From contig CAMXYS010000032.1 in assembly GCA_947253135.1 (NCBI GenBank), positions 1 to 14,373 of the forward strand: 14,373 bases of DNA. The letters are read 5' to 3'. A program made the translations under genes and the position numbers. Every line of letters starts with the position of its first letter. Position 1 is the stretch's first letter. The notes below the pieces were generated by a model. The model worked only from the letters and a program-made list of their open reading frames with translations. It had not been told where the DNA came from and did not search any database. Below, piece by piece: positions 6,674 through 14,125 of this stretch. This DNA is from an uncultured Clostridia bacterium. Its GTDB lineage: Bacteria; Bacillota; Clostridia; Saccharofermentanales; Fastidiosipilaceae.

Positions 6674-8110
6674 ATGTGTATGACTGAAACCGCTGCAACG
6701 GTTGACTATGAAATTTTAGCCCTGTCTTTAGACTGTCTGACCGTCTACGATTTGGCGGAGGAAAACACTTTTTTAAAAAAGCTGACATTTTTCCTAACTA
6801 CTATGGCCGACTGTCAAAAGCCGCTCACTCAAAAGATTACTGCCTATGCCAAACTCTATCGCACCTTTATCCGCACCGGGACAGTGGTATCTTGGAGTGA
6901 CCGGATCATCGACTTGCTGCTGGCAGCCGTCAATCCCTTCACCCAAGCAGCTGCTCAAGAACAAGATGAAGCCGGACAAAAACAACTGGAGGCAATTGCA
7001 CCGGCTGTTTTAGAGGATTTAAACAGCTTGCAAAATCTGGCCCGACTGAAGGCCTCAGATATAAAAGAGGACCTCCGCCGGGCTGCCATTGCCGATGGCC
7101 GGGAAAAACTGCTCGCTGTCATCGGCAAGCTGCCGGAATGGGCCGACAGTCCCAGCCCTGTCCCGGCTACTGAAACGGAAACAGGAAACAGGGAGTTTTT
7201 ACTGCCCCACTCTATCCTGTCCGTCCGCCGACGCCTGTCTACAACCTTAGAAGTAGAAAACGGTTGGCCGGACTGCCTGCCCACCTTGGCCGCCTTCCAC
7301 CGGCACAACGGCTGCGGTAACTTAGCCTTCAACCACATGTTTAGTTGGGCCGGAAAAGAACTTGAACCGGTGACCGACCCTGACCCGGTCTCTTTGCCCG
7401 ACTTAGTCGACTACACCGGCCTGATCGGACAGGCTCGAGCCAATACAGAAGCTTTTTTAGCCGGAGAAGTGGCAGAAAATATTCTTTTTGCCGGTGATCG
7501 CGGGACCGGCAAATCGTCCACGGTAAAGGCCCTGGCTAACCATTATAAAGATAGCGGTCTCCGCCTGATCGAAGTCCGCCGCCAGGCTATCACGGCCCTG
7601 CCGGCTCTGATGAGCCACTTGCGCCCACTCAGCCTAAAATTTATTATCTTTATTGATGATCTCTCTTTTGAGACGGCTAATGAGGATTACAACAGCCTGA
7701 AAAGCTTACTTCAGGGCGGAAGTTCCAGGCAGCCGGACAATGTGCTAATCTATGTCACCACCAACCGCCGGCACCTAGTTGTCGAACGGCACACCGATGC
7801 CAGTGATGACCTCTTTGAAGGAGATGCCAGACAAGAGCGGCTCTCTTTGGCCGAGCGTTTCGGTTTGATTTTAACCTTCCGCTCCCCCCTGCAGAAAAAT
7901 TACCTGGCCATTGTCAAAAATTTAGCCATTAAAAAGGGCTTGCCGACGGACGAGGACAATTGGACGCTGCTGGCAGACCGGGCTTTGACTTTCGCCACCC
8001 GACAAAGTAGTCGCTCGCCGCGCACAGCTGAACTGTTTATCCGGCGACAGCCGGACTCCGGTCAGTCAGACCGGCCGGAGCCGGCCAAGCCGGTGCCGGG
8101 GGAACTCTAG
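6674..8110 (+). CDS. DUF815 family AAA+ ATP-binding protein
   Basis: A 478-residue protein of the DUF815 family of AAA+-like ATPases, whose cell role is not established. Residues 1-230 are an alpha-helical N-terminal region with no clear motif. The ATPase core has Walker A GDRGTGKSS at 274-282, Walker B IIFIDDLSFE at 324-333, a sensor-1 Asn in YVTTNRRH (360-367), and the family block DLFEGDARQERLSLAERFGLILTF at about 379-402. It has a SRSPRTAELF arginine-finger-like segment near the end. The last 20 or so residues are a Pro/Ser/Gly-rich tail encoded by GC-rich repetitive DNA and are probably not part of the fold. The start is supported by AAAGGAG six bases upstream, with a second ATG two codons later. 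No membrane segment is visible. It precedes prfC by 113 bases and may share its transcript. Confidence 0.9.
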   Translation: MCMTETAATVDYEILALSLDCLTVYDLAEENTFLKKLTFFLTTMADCQKPLTQKITAYAKLYRTFIRTGTVVSWSDRIIDLLLAAVNPFTQAAAQEQDEAGQKQLEAIAPAVLEDLNSLQNLARLKASDIKEDLRRAAIADGREKLLAVIGKLPEWADSPSPVPATETETGNREFLLPHSILSVRRRLSTTLEVENGWPDCLPTLAAFHRHNGCGNLAFNHMFSWAGKELEPVTDPDPVSLPDLVDYTGLIGQARANTEAFLAGEVAENILFAGDRGTGKSSTVKALANHYKDSGLRLIEVRRQAITALPALMSHLRPLSLKFIIFIDDLSFETANEDYNSLKSLLQGGSSRQPDNVLIYVTTNRRHLVVERHTDASDDLFEGDARQERLSLAERFGLILTFRSPLQKNYLAIVKNLAIKKGLPTDEDNWTLLADRALTFATRQSSRSPRTAELFIRRQPDSGQSDRPEPAKPVPGEL

Positions 8111-8142
8111 CGGGGGGACTACTCTAGCGGGGGAACTCTAGC
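8098..8142 (+). repeat. three imperfect tandem repeats across the DUF815 stop codon
   Basis: Copies are GGGGGAACTCTAGC (8098-8111), GGGGGGACTACTCTAGC (8112-8128) and GGGGGAACTCTAGC (8129-8142). Copies one and three are identical; the middle one has an extra G-A-C-T-like three-base insertion. The stop codon TAG of the DUF815 gene (8108-8110) lies inside copy one. It looks like local slippage duplication; a function is not evident. Confidence 0.8.
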
Positions 8143-8223
8143 TAAGCAGTAAAACAAGTGCCCGGCCGGTTGTTGCCCTTTAACCCGGCCAACCTGATAA
8201 CTAAATCTATAAAGAGGAACAAG

Positions 8224-9837
8224 ATGAATCAAACAATCCAAAAGGAAGTGCAAAGAAGGCGTACCTTCGCCATCATATCTCACCCTGACGCCGGTAAGAC
8301 AACCATGACTGAAAAATTGCTCTTGTACGGAGGCGCCATTCGCGAAGCCGGCAGCGTCAAGGCCCGCAAGGCCTCCCGTCACGCCACCTCCGACTGGATG
8401 GAGATTGAAAAGCAGCGTGGTATCTCTGTCACCTCCTCAATTATGCAATTTGAATATGAGGGTTATTGCGTCAACATTTTGGACACACCCGGGCACCAGG
8501 ACTTTTCCGAGGACACCTACCGCACCCTCTGCGCTGCCGATGCCGCCGTCATGTTGATTGACGGAGCCAGAGGTGTTGAACCGCAGACCATTAAACTTTT
8601 TCACGTCTGCCGGATGCGTGGCATTCCTATCTTTACCTTTATCAATAAGATGGACCGAGCCTCCCTCCCCCCTTTTGACTTGTTAGACCAACTCGAAAAA
8701 GTTTTGGGAATTGACTCTTGCCCGGTCAACTGGCCGATCGGCACCGACGGCGACCTGAAGGGCGTCTATAACCGCAGGCAGCAGGTGATCCAGCGCTTTA
8801 CTGCCGGCGGCGACCACGGGGCCAAACAAGTTGATATACAAGTTACTTCAGTTGATGACCCCGCCCTAAGCGAATTGATCGGCAATTCCTACCATGAAAA
8901 ACTACAAGAAGACATTGAACTCTTAGACATAGCCGGCGACAACTTTGATCAAGCACGTATTCTGCGCGGAGAACTGACTCCTGTCTTTTTCGGCAGCGCC
9001 ATCACCAACTTCGGTGTCGAACCCTTTTTACAAGACTTTTTGAAAATGTCCCCCTGTCCCGGGCCACAAAAAATGGCAGACGGTGACGAAATTAGCCCTG
9101 TTGCAGAAGCCTTTAGTGCCTTTGTCTTTAAAATCCAAGCCAACATGAACCCCGGCCACCGTGACCGCATGGCCTTTTTGCGAATTTGCTCCGGCCAGTT
9201 TACCAAGGGCTTGGAGGTGACCAACTCGCGCGACGGCAAACCGGTTCGCCTAAACCAGCCTCAAACCTTTATGGCCCAGGACCACCGCGTTTTAGAAGAA
9301 GCCTATGCCGGTGATATTATCGGCATTTTTGACCCCGGTCAATTGCGCATAGGCGACTCCCTCTACAGTGGCAAAAAGCGACTTGAGTTTGGCGACATTC
9401 CTCGTTTTGCGCCGGAGCACTTCGCCTCGATCGCCCCGGTTAACTCCCTCAAGCGTAAGCAGTTTAACAAAGGTATGGTCCAGCTGGCTCAGGAGGGCGC
9501 CGTCCAGCTCTATAAAAGACCCGACAGTGGCACAGAGACCTATGTTGTCGGCGCTGTGGGTGTCCTGCAATTTGATGTCTTGGAGCACCGCCTGAACAAT
9601 GAATACGGAGTAGATATCCGCGTTGAGCACCTCAACTACCGGCTGGCGCGTTGGTTGACCAGTGACCACCTGCCGGCTGAAGAAATTGCCCAAGAAGACC
9701 TCAATTTGACCAGCACAACTCTTTTAGTCCTGGACCGGGACAACCGGCCGGTCTTATTGTTTGAATCACCCTGGGCCATGGATTGGGCATTAGATCGAAA
9801 TGAAGGGCTGCATTTGGCCGATATCAACCAAAATTGA
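8224..9837 (+). CDS. prfC: peptide chain release factor 3
   Basis: RF3 is a translational GTPase that drives release of RF1/RF2 from the ribosome after peptide release. The protein is 537 residues, near the 529 of E. coli. It shows G1 SHPDAGKTT (19-27), the switch region KQRGISVTSS (63-72) typical of RF3, G3 DTPGHQDF (87-94), and G4 NKMD (141-144). Later come RF3-type blocks such as FVFKIQANMNPGHRDRMAFLR and the C-terminal GAVGVLQFDVLEHRL. The start at 8224 is chosen because the family begins just before QRRRTFAIISHPDAGK and GAGGAA lies six bases upstream. The in-frame ATG at 8158 gives 22 extra residues with no ribosome site. It is transcribed away from yebC, after DUF815, and ends at a terminator. 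Confidence 0.97.
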   Translation: MNQTIQKEVQRRRTFAIISHPDAGKTTMTEKLLLYGGAIREAGSVKARKASRHATSDWMEIEKQRGISVTSSIMQFEYEGYCVNILDTPGHQDFSEDTYRTLCAADAAVMLIDGARGVEPQTIKLFHVCRMRGIPIFTFINKMDRASLPPFDLLDQLEKVLGIDSCPVNWPIGTDGDLKGVYNRRQQVIQRFTAGGDHGAKQVDIQVTSVDDPALSELIGNSYHEKLQEDIELLDIAGDNFDQARILRGELTPVFFGSAITNFGVEPFLQDFLKMSPCPGPQKMADGDEISPVAEAFSAFVFKIQANMNPGHRDRMAFLRICSGQFTKGLEVTNSRDGKPVRLNQPQTFMAQDHRVLEEAYAGDIIGIFDPGQLRIGDSLYSGKKRLEFGDIPRFAPEHFASIAPVNSLKRKQFNKGMVQLAQEGAVQLYKRPDSGTETYVVGAVGVLQFDVLEHRLNNEYGVDIRVEHLNYRLARWLTSDHLPAEEIAQEDLNLTSTTLLVLDRDNRPVLLFESPWAMDWALDRNEGLHLADINQN

Positions 9838-9839
9838 GG

Positions 9840-9870
9840 AAAGGCCTGTGGTTTCTGCCGCAGGCCTTTT
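9840..9870 (+). terminator. rho-independent terminator after prfC
   Basis: AAAGGCCTGTGG (9840-9851) pairs with CCGCAGGCCTTT (9858-9869) around the loop TTTCTG, with one G-U pair, and is followed by a T run (TTTT). It starts three bases after the prfC stop. Because the stem opens with AAA it may also work weakly for the opposing thiE transcript. Confidence 0.85.
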
Positions 9871-9888
9871 GGCTGCCAAGTAGGAGCG

Positions 9889-9910
9889 GTGCCCCTGCAC
9901 AAGGGGGCAC
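9889..9910 (-). terminator. hairpin after thiE, possible weak terminator
   Basis: GTGCCCC (9889-9895) and GGGGCAC (9904-9910) can form a seven-pair GC-rich stem with an eight-base loop, 17 bases past the thiE stop on the minus strand. No T run follows on either strand, so termination is doubtful; the prfC terminator beyond it may stop both convergent transcripts. Confidence 0.35.
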
Positions 9911-9926
9911 TGGGACAATTCAACAC

Positions 9927-10577
9927 TTAAGGGGTCTGTTTAAGGCCCAGTTCTGCGGCCCTTAGCTTGAGTTCCTCTGCTGCCCGGCGGGGATCTGCTG
10001 CCTTCATAATGGCAGAAACCACACAAATACCGGCCACCGGTATACCCACCAGCACATCTAAATTATCCCGGTTGAGGCCACCGATCGCATTGACCGGGAG
10101 CGGCACAGCTTCGCAAATAGCCTTCAGGGTAGCCGGGGCAGTCAAGACGGTTTTTACCTTGGTTGTCGTCGGGTAAATCGCTCCGACCCCCAAATAATCT
10201 GCCCCTTCTGCGTAGGCCTCCCGGGCCCGGGAGACTGTTTTAGCTGTAGCTCCCACAATTTTTTCCGCCCCCATTAACTTTCTGGCCATAGCAACGGGCA
10301 TATCACTTTGCCCGACATGGACACCTTCCGCCCCGACGGCCAGGGCCACATCAACTCGGTCATCAATAATCAGAGGCACTCGGTAGCGCCTGGTTAAAGC
10401 ATGCACCTGTTTAGCCAAGTCCATATAATCCTTGGTCGACCTCTCCTTTTCGCGGAGCTGCAACAAAGTCACACCACCTTGGAGAGCCCGTTCCACCCGG
10501 TTTAAAAATACTTCCTCGTGGTAATCGCTGCTGTCCGTAATAAAATATAAACTCGAATCAAACACTGGTCGGCTCAT
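9927..10577 (-). CDS. thiE: thiamine-phosphate synthase
   Basis: ThiE joins the HMP-pyrophosphate and thiazole-phosphate halves to make thiamine phosphate, in the cytoplasm. The 216-residue product has the usual length and motifs: YFITDSSDY (11-19), VTLLQLREKE (36-45), PLIIDDRVDVALAVGAEGVHVGQSDMP (68-94), VGATAKT (108-114), GADYLGVGAIYPTTTK (125-140), and the phosphate-binding AIGGLN (164-169). The ATG at 10577 is picked because GGAGG lies nine bases upstream and the family begins here; an in-frame ATG at 10661 has neither. No other thi gene is present, so the cell must make or import the precursors elsewhere. I see no TPP riboswitch upstream. It faces prfC and is the last clearly GC-rich gene before the composition change. 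Confidence 0.96.
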   Translation of the reverse strand: MSRPVFDSSLYFITDSSDYHEEVFLNRVERALQGGVTLLQLREKERSTKDYMDLAKQVHALTRRYRVPLIIDDRVDVALAVGAEGVHVGQSDMPVAMARKLMGAEKIVGATAKTVSRAREAYAEGADYLGVGAIYPTTTKVKTVLTAPATLKAICEAVPLPVNAIGGLNRDNLDVLVGIPVAGICVVSAIMKAADPRRAAEELKLRAAELGLKQTP

Positions 10578-10594
10578 GGTCCTAACCCTCCTGC

Positions 10595-10974
10595 TCACTT
10601 GCTCGCTGGCATCGTACACCAAAACGAATACAATCCACTCATAAGTATTACTCGGGTGCATTTTTGATTCTTGGGTGCATTTTTAAAGACTTGGGTGTGT
10701 GAACCCTCCAGTATTTTGATAAGTTCATCAATACGATGATATCCTTCTGCACTCGGATCAAAAGCAATGCACCTTCCTTCTTCTATAGCTGCTGATGTCT
10801 TTCCATTCGGGACATCCAACTTCAAATCAAAGGGCAGGCCATTTTTGCACGCACCGTTGCCCTAAGAAATAAATTTACGGCTGTAGTCATATTCATGCCG
10901 AGCTCAGTAAAAATAGTCTCAGCCTGTTTTTTAATAGTCGTATCAGTTCTTACATTCAAATTACTTGTAGCCAT
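10595..10974 (-). pseudogene. RelB/DinJ family antitoxin, frameshifted and with a lost native end
   Basis: The intact N-terminal part (10822-10974) reads MATSNLNVRTDTTIKKQAET then IFTELGMNMTTAVNLFLR, a classic RelB/DinJ ribbon-helix-helix DNA-binding start, and then stops early. One frame over, the expected rest follows: GLPFDLKLDVPNGKTSAAIE, EGRCIAFDPSAEGYHRIDEL and IKILEG. Adding one A to the AAAAA run at 10842-10846 restores a continuous antitoxin of about 91 residues. After LEG (near 10,700) the frame has no stop of its own and reads through repeats to 10595, so the native end also seems lost. The start has GGAGGAGG five bases upstream. No YafQ or RelE toxin follows. It may be a decayed toxin-antitoxin remnant; an assembly error in the homopolymer could explain the frameshift but not the missing toxin. 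Confidence 0.85.
10651..10709 (+). repeat. 19-20 base tandem repeats downstream of the antitoxin remnant
   Basis: Two good copies share the core TCGGGTGCATTTTT or TTGGGTGCATTTTT (units 10651-10669 and 10670-10689). A partial third begins with CTTGGGTG at 10690. They lie exactly where the antitoxin frame loses its normal end, between the remnant and thiE. They may be the scar of a deletion or insertion. Confidence 0.6.
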
Positions 10975-11029
10975 GGCTACCTCCTCCTCTTCAAGTTCAT
11001 AGGGGGGTGCGGACATTTTCTTGGACTAC

Positions 11030-11893
11030 CTAACACTTATCTAGCAAGACATTCCTTGCATTCTCTTCTGTATCATCTTTTTCATCATAGCCATCATACG
11101 GTGCTTTGGGGTCATGAACTTTGGGTTTCCTTTTTAACCCATTGCAAATCTCATCTGTATGAGCAAAAGCAAAATCTATATCATCAGTCCAACCTGTATG
11201 ACCTGTTATAATTTTTAACTTTAAATTTCTCTTTCTAAGTGTTTCCTCTAACTTTTTAAGAGATTTAATTTGTAATTTTTTATCTTCTGCAAGAATGTTC
11301 AAAAATGCGTAGCCACCATCTGCTCCAAACCAAATCGTGTCACCTGCAAATAAATATGCATCATCAATCAAAAAGACAAGATGTCCCCAAGTATGCCCCG
11401 GTACAAGAAATGCCTCTATCTTAATATTCCCAATATAGAAAACCTGCCCATCATCAACTAATACTTTTTTATTTTCTATGTGTACTTGTGGCAGTTTAAC
11501 TAATCCACCAAATACTTTACGCTTTTTACGACCTTCTAAATATTCATTTTCGATTTTTCCAATATATATAGTGGATTCGCTAAACAATCCATCACTGCCT
11601 TTTTCAATAGCTCCGACGTGGTCTGTGTCTTGGTGTGTAATTAAAATTTCCTGAATATCTTTTGGATTGATATTAAGCCACTTCATTTTTTCTGCTAACC
11701 TATCATAATTATACCCTGCGTCTATCATAATCGTATGGCCGTCTTTTTTATAAAAATAAATATTAGCAACATATTCTCTAACGCAACTTACTCTCTCATC
11801 AATGTATCCTGTATTTAATGGCTTAAATAATTCTTTTCCCCGAAACAGAAAAGACATGACTTTTTCTTGTATTTTAGATGTTATTTTTGACAT
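11030..11893 (-). CDS. metallo-beta-lactamase-fold hydrolase
   Basis: A cytoplasmic-looking MBL-fold metal hydrolase of about 287 residues. From the chosen start, the metal motif is THQDTDH (86-92), that is H-x-D-x-D-H instead of the usual H-x-H-x-D-H. It is followed by His167 in VPGHTWGH, Asp185 in LFAGDTIW and His232 in ITGHTG, completing the five-motif set. The fold is clear but the substrate is not; lactonase, glyoxalase II-like and phosphodiesterase activities all occur in this superfamily. The ATG at 11893 is preferred with AGGG four bases upstream. The in-frame ATG at 11908 has AAAGGAG only one base away, too close, so the start is uncertain by five residues. The gene is strongly AT-rich, unlike bases 1-10,600, which suggests transfer. 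A charged, poorly ordered C-terminal tail follows the fold. Confidence 0.88.
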   Translation of the reverse strand: MSKITSKIQEKVMSFLFRGKELFKPLNTGYIDERVSCVREYVANIYFYKKDGHTIMIDAGYNYDRLAEKMKWLNINPKDIQEILITHQDTDHVGAIEKGSDGLFSESTIYIGKIENEYLEGRKKRKVFGGLVKLPQVHIENKKVLVDDGQVFYIGNIKIEAFLVPGHTWGHLVFLIDDAYLFAGDTIWFGADGGYAFLNILAEDKKLQIKSLKKLEETLRKRNLKLKIITGHTGWTDDIDFAFAHTDEICNGLKRKPKVHDPKAPYDGYDEKDDTEENARNVLLDKC

Positions 11894-11908
11894 AAATCCC
11901 TGCCACAT

Positions 11909-12010
11909 ACTCCTTTCCTACAAATTGCATTATTATTGATACCCGTCCTTGTATTTCTTCATTTTCCTTATCCCTTTTTATTTCACATTCACATTATTAA
12001 ATTGGATACT
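11909..12010. other. AT-rich gap between the hydrolase and the truncated reductase
   Basis: About 100 bases with no gene I can support. It includes a nine-codon open frame on the minus strand with AAGG just ahead of it. Also present is an AATTTAATAATG stretch that could act as a -10 for the hydrolase, without a clear -35. Confidence 0.4.
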
Positions 12011-12325
12011 CTAAGCAGCACACCAACTATTTATTTTTTGAGTTTTAAACTTTTCTTGAAGTCTTGAACTCATTATATTTACATAACTACTTACCTCTAT
12101 CACTATTATGACACGAAACCCTGTTAAAAAGTCAGCGCACTGTGACCTGTCTAAGAGATCAAGGCTCTGCCAGTAAAAATTGCTGACCTTCTTTTTTAAA
12201 TTACGAACAGCCCCCGACTCAGTTCGACTTTCGCCGATGATTTCCGAACCTGGTAAAAACTGATCTAGGTAGCTACAAATATGACTTCCAATTTTGCCGG
12301 AAGCCCCGCTTGCGCCAATTCTCAT
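12011..12325 (-). pseudogene. saccharopine dehydrogenase-like NAD(P)-binding reductase, C-terminally truncated
   Basis: A 104-residue open frame that begins with a Rossmann start, MRIGASGASGKIGSHICSYL. It continues like the N-terminal domain of saccharopine-dehydrogenase-like reductases: a second strand GSEIIGESRT, then SLDLLDRSQCADFLTGFRVIIVIEVSSYVN, where members have a conserved D-L-x-D and a buried strand. Full-length members are usually several hundred residues, so the catalytic half is missing, and the last residues (INSWCAA) look unrelated. The ATG at 12325 is chosen because AGGAG lies five bases upstream; the in-frame ATG at 12355 lacks one. It follows the ABC gene by 66 bases on the same strand and was probably part of that operon before truncation. 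The family call is from pattern memory and is moderate. Confidence 0.6.
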
Positions 12326-12344
12326 CTTTGCTCCTGTCCGAATA

Positions 12345-12378
12345 TCGGTTGCCACAACTTGTGCACCATGGCAACCGA
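12345..12378. repeat. inverted repeat between the ABC gene and the truncated reductase
   Basis: TCGGTTGCC (12345-12353) and GGCAACCGA (12370-12378) form a perfect nine-base inverted repeat with a 16-base loop. No T run follows, so it is not a simple terminator. It could shape the mRNA or bind a dimeric regulator. It overlaps a 15-codon minus-strand frame starting at 12371 whose stop overlaps the reductase start. Confidence 0.6.
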
Positions 12379-12391
12379 CACGGCCTTCCTT

Positions 12392-14125
12392 TTAATTTTT
12401 CAGCGTCCAACCCGAGGCATCGGCTCTCGTTTGTAAAAAGTCCCTATATAGGCCCTCCTGTACGGCCAATTCGCTCGGAGGCCCATCTTGAACAATACGC
12501 CCCTCTTTCAAGACAATCACCTGGTCAGCCTTGCTGACTGATTTGATGCGGTGGGCAATCATGATGACCGTTTTATTTTTTGTCAGGGCTTCGATCGCTG
12601 AAAAGATCTCATGCTCATTTTCTGCATCAAGTGCAGAGGTTGCTTCATCCATGATGATAATCGGCGAATCTTTCAGGATTGCCCTGGCAATGGAAATCCT
12701 CTGTTTTTCTCCTCCGGATAAGCTGCTGCCCCCCTCATTGAGCACTGTGTCGTAACCTTTTGGAAGTTTTTGGATAAAGTCATCACAACAGGCAGCCCTT
12801 GCAGCGGCCTTCACCTCTTTTGGGCTCGCATCCGGCTTTCCGATGGCAATGTTATTAAAAATACTGTCTTCGAAAAGATAGACTCTCTGAAATACCATGC
12901 TAATCCGCTTCATCAGCTCTTCATACTCTACCTTTCGTACATCCACTCCGCCAATTGTGACTCTGCCGGAGTCTACATCACGGAAGCGAGGAATTAACTC
13001 ACATAAACTCGTCTTCCCAGACCCGGAAGGCCCGATGATGGCCGTAAAGGACCCTTCTGGAATCTTTGCAGAAACATTGTGGAGGACTTCATTTTCTCCA
13101 TAGGAAAAGTGCACATCCTCAAATTGAATATCGTTGGAGCCCATTGGTTGCGGTGCTGACTCCCACTCCATCTGTTTAACAGATTCAATTTCCTCAATGT
13201 CTCGAAGCCCAATGTCAAGAATCCCAATCATGGATAAAATCGACCCGGCCTGGTTCAGCGACATATAGGCCATAAAACTAAATATTAAAAGTAGAATGGT
13301 TTTTACCAAGGGGATTTCCCCCCGACTATGCAAGTAGAGTGCACAAATAAAAATAAAAATTTCGAAGACGGCTATAATCAGCCTACTCAGAAATTGCACA
13401 GGCATCACCTGATTGGTAAACAGGATATTGGCATCTCTGCTAGCCTCAATCACTGCATTTAACTCCGCATCCCCTTCTTTCACGCTGAAGACCTTTGTGA
13501 CTTTAACCCCTTGCATAAAGTTGAGGGTCGCTTCAGCTAACTTATTTTGCGCTTTTTGAAGAAGAGGCCCTCTCTCCCGTGAAATGCCCATCTGAAGGTC
13601 TACTGTCACGAGATACAAAAGCATCCCGACCGCTGTGATTACACCAATATGCCAATCATAAAAGCAGATGGCAACGAATAGGGCGAAGGCAGAAAAAAAT
13701 CCAGAAACCGTTGTAACCATCGCCATCGTTGCGCCAGTTTCTACCCCACTTAGCCCCGTAGTCAAGCTTGCAACAATTTTTCCTGAGGCATTTTCAGTAA
13801 AGAAGCCCAGAGGGAGTCTTTTCATAAAATTTCCCAACTCAATCCGCTTATCAGCGGTCATATAAAAACCAGTCGCAACGCTTCCCGCAGACTCCGTAAA
13901 TGAGCTGATAAAACTGCCAACTAAGCAGGTAATCATTAAGAGAACTATCTTCCAAATTACAGATTCTTCTGCCGCCTCCCTTGTGAGTACATCAATCACA
14001 AGACTAATTGCTACCAGCTGCGTAATACCGATAAAAGCTCGGATGAAAGACATCAGCAATGTCTTGATAAAAAGTCCGTGCCGATTTTTGCTGAATTTCC
14101 AGAAACTTTTAAATGTTTGAATCAT
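12392..14125 (-). CDS. ABC transporter half-molecule, permease fused to ATP-binding domain
   Basis: A 577-residue exporter-fold ABC half-transporter in the inner membrane. Six predicted membrane segments lie at about 18-50, 57-80, 130-155, 157-178, 245-266 and 275-300. The nucleotide domain follows: Walker A GPSGSGKTS (365-373), Q-loop Gln413 in VFQRVYLF, signature LSGGEKQR (469-476), Walker B IIIMDEATSALD (489-500), and H-loop His525 in IAHRIKS. All key residues are intact, so it should bind and hydrolyse ATP. The ATG at 14125 has GGAAGG six bases upstream and overlaps the end of another ABC half-transporter by 17 bases, so the two probably form a heterodimer. Such pairs move drugs, peptides or siderophores; the cargo cannot be told from sequence. 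The DNA is less GC-rich than bases 1-10,600. Confidence 0.92.
   Translation of the reverse strand: MIQTFKSFWKFSKNRHGLFIKTLLMSFIRAFIGITQLVAISLVIDVLTREAAEESVIWKIVLLMITCLVGSFISSFTESAGSVATGFYMTADKRIELGNFMKRLPLGFFTENASGKIVASLTTGLSGVETGATMAMVTTVSGFFSAFALFVAICFYDWHIGVITAVGMLLYLVTVDLQMGISRERGPLLQKAQNKLAEATLNFMQGVKVTKVFSVKEGDAELNAVIEASRDANILFTNQVMPVQFLSRLIIAVFEIFIFICALYLHSRGEIPLVKTILLLIFSFMAYMSLNQAGSILSMIGILDIGLRDIEEIESVKQMEWESAPQPMGSNDIQFEDVHFSYGENEVLHNVSAKIPEGSFTAIIGPSGSGKTSLCELIPRFRDVDSGRVTIGGVDVRKVEYEELMKRISMVFQRVYLFEDSIFNNIAIGKPDASPKEVKAAARAACCDDFIQKLPKGYDTVLNEGGSSLSGGEKQRISIARAILKDSPIIIMDEATSALDAENEHEIFSAIEALTKNKTVIMIAHRIKSVSKADQVIVLKEGRIVQDGPPSELAVQEGLYRDFLQTRADASGWTLKN

Noticed and set aside
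10578..10640. ATGCCAGCG upstream of thiE, like the 3' part of a TPP riboswitch
   Set aside because: The CTGAGA box and the rest of the fold are missing, and the piece lies at the junction of foreign and native DNA.
11940..11975. Nine-codon frame starting with MKKYKDG upstream of the metallo-hydrolase
   Set aside because: It is too short to judge, with no conservation evidence; it could be chance in AT-rich DNA.
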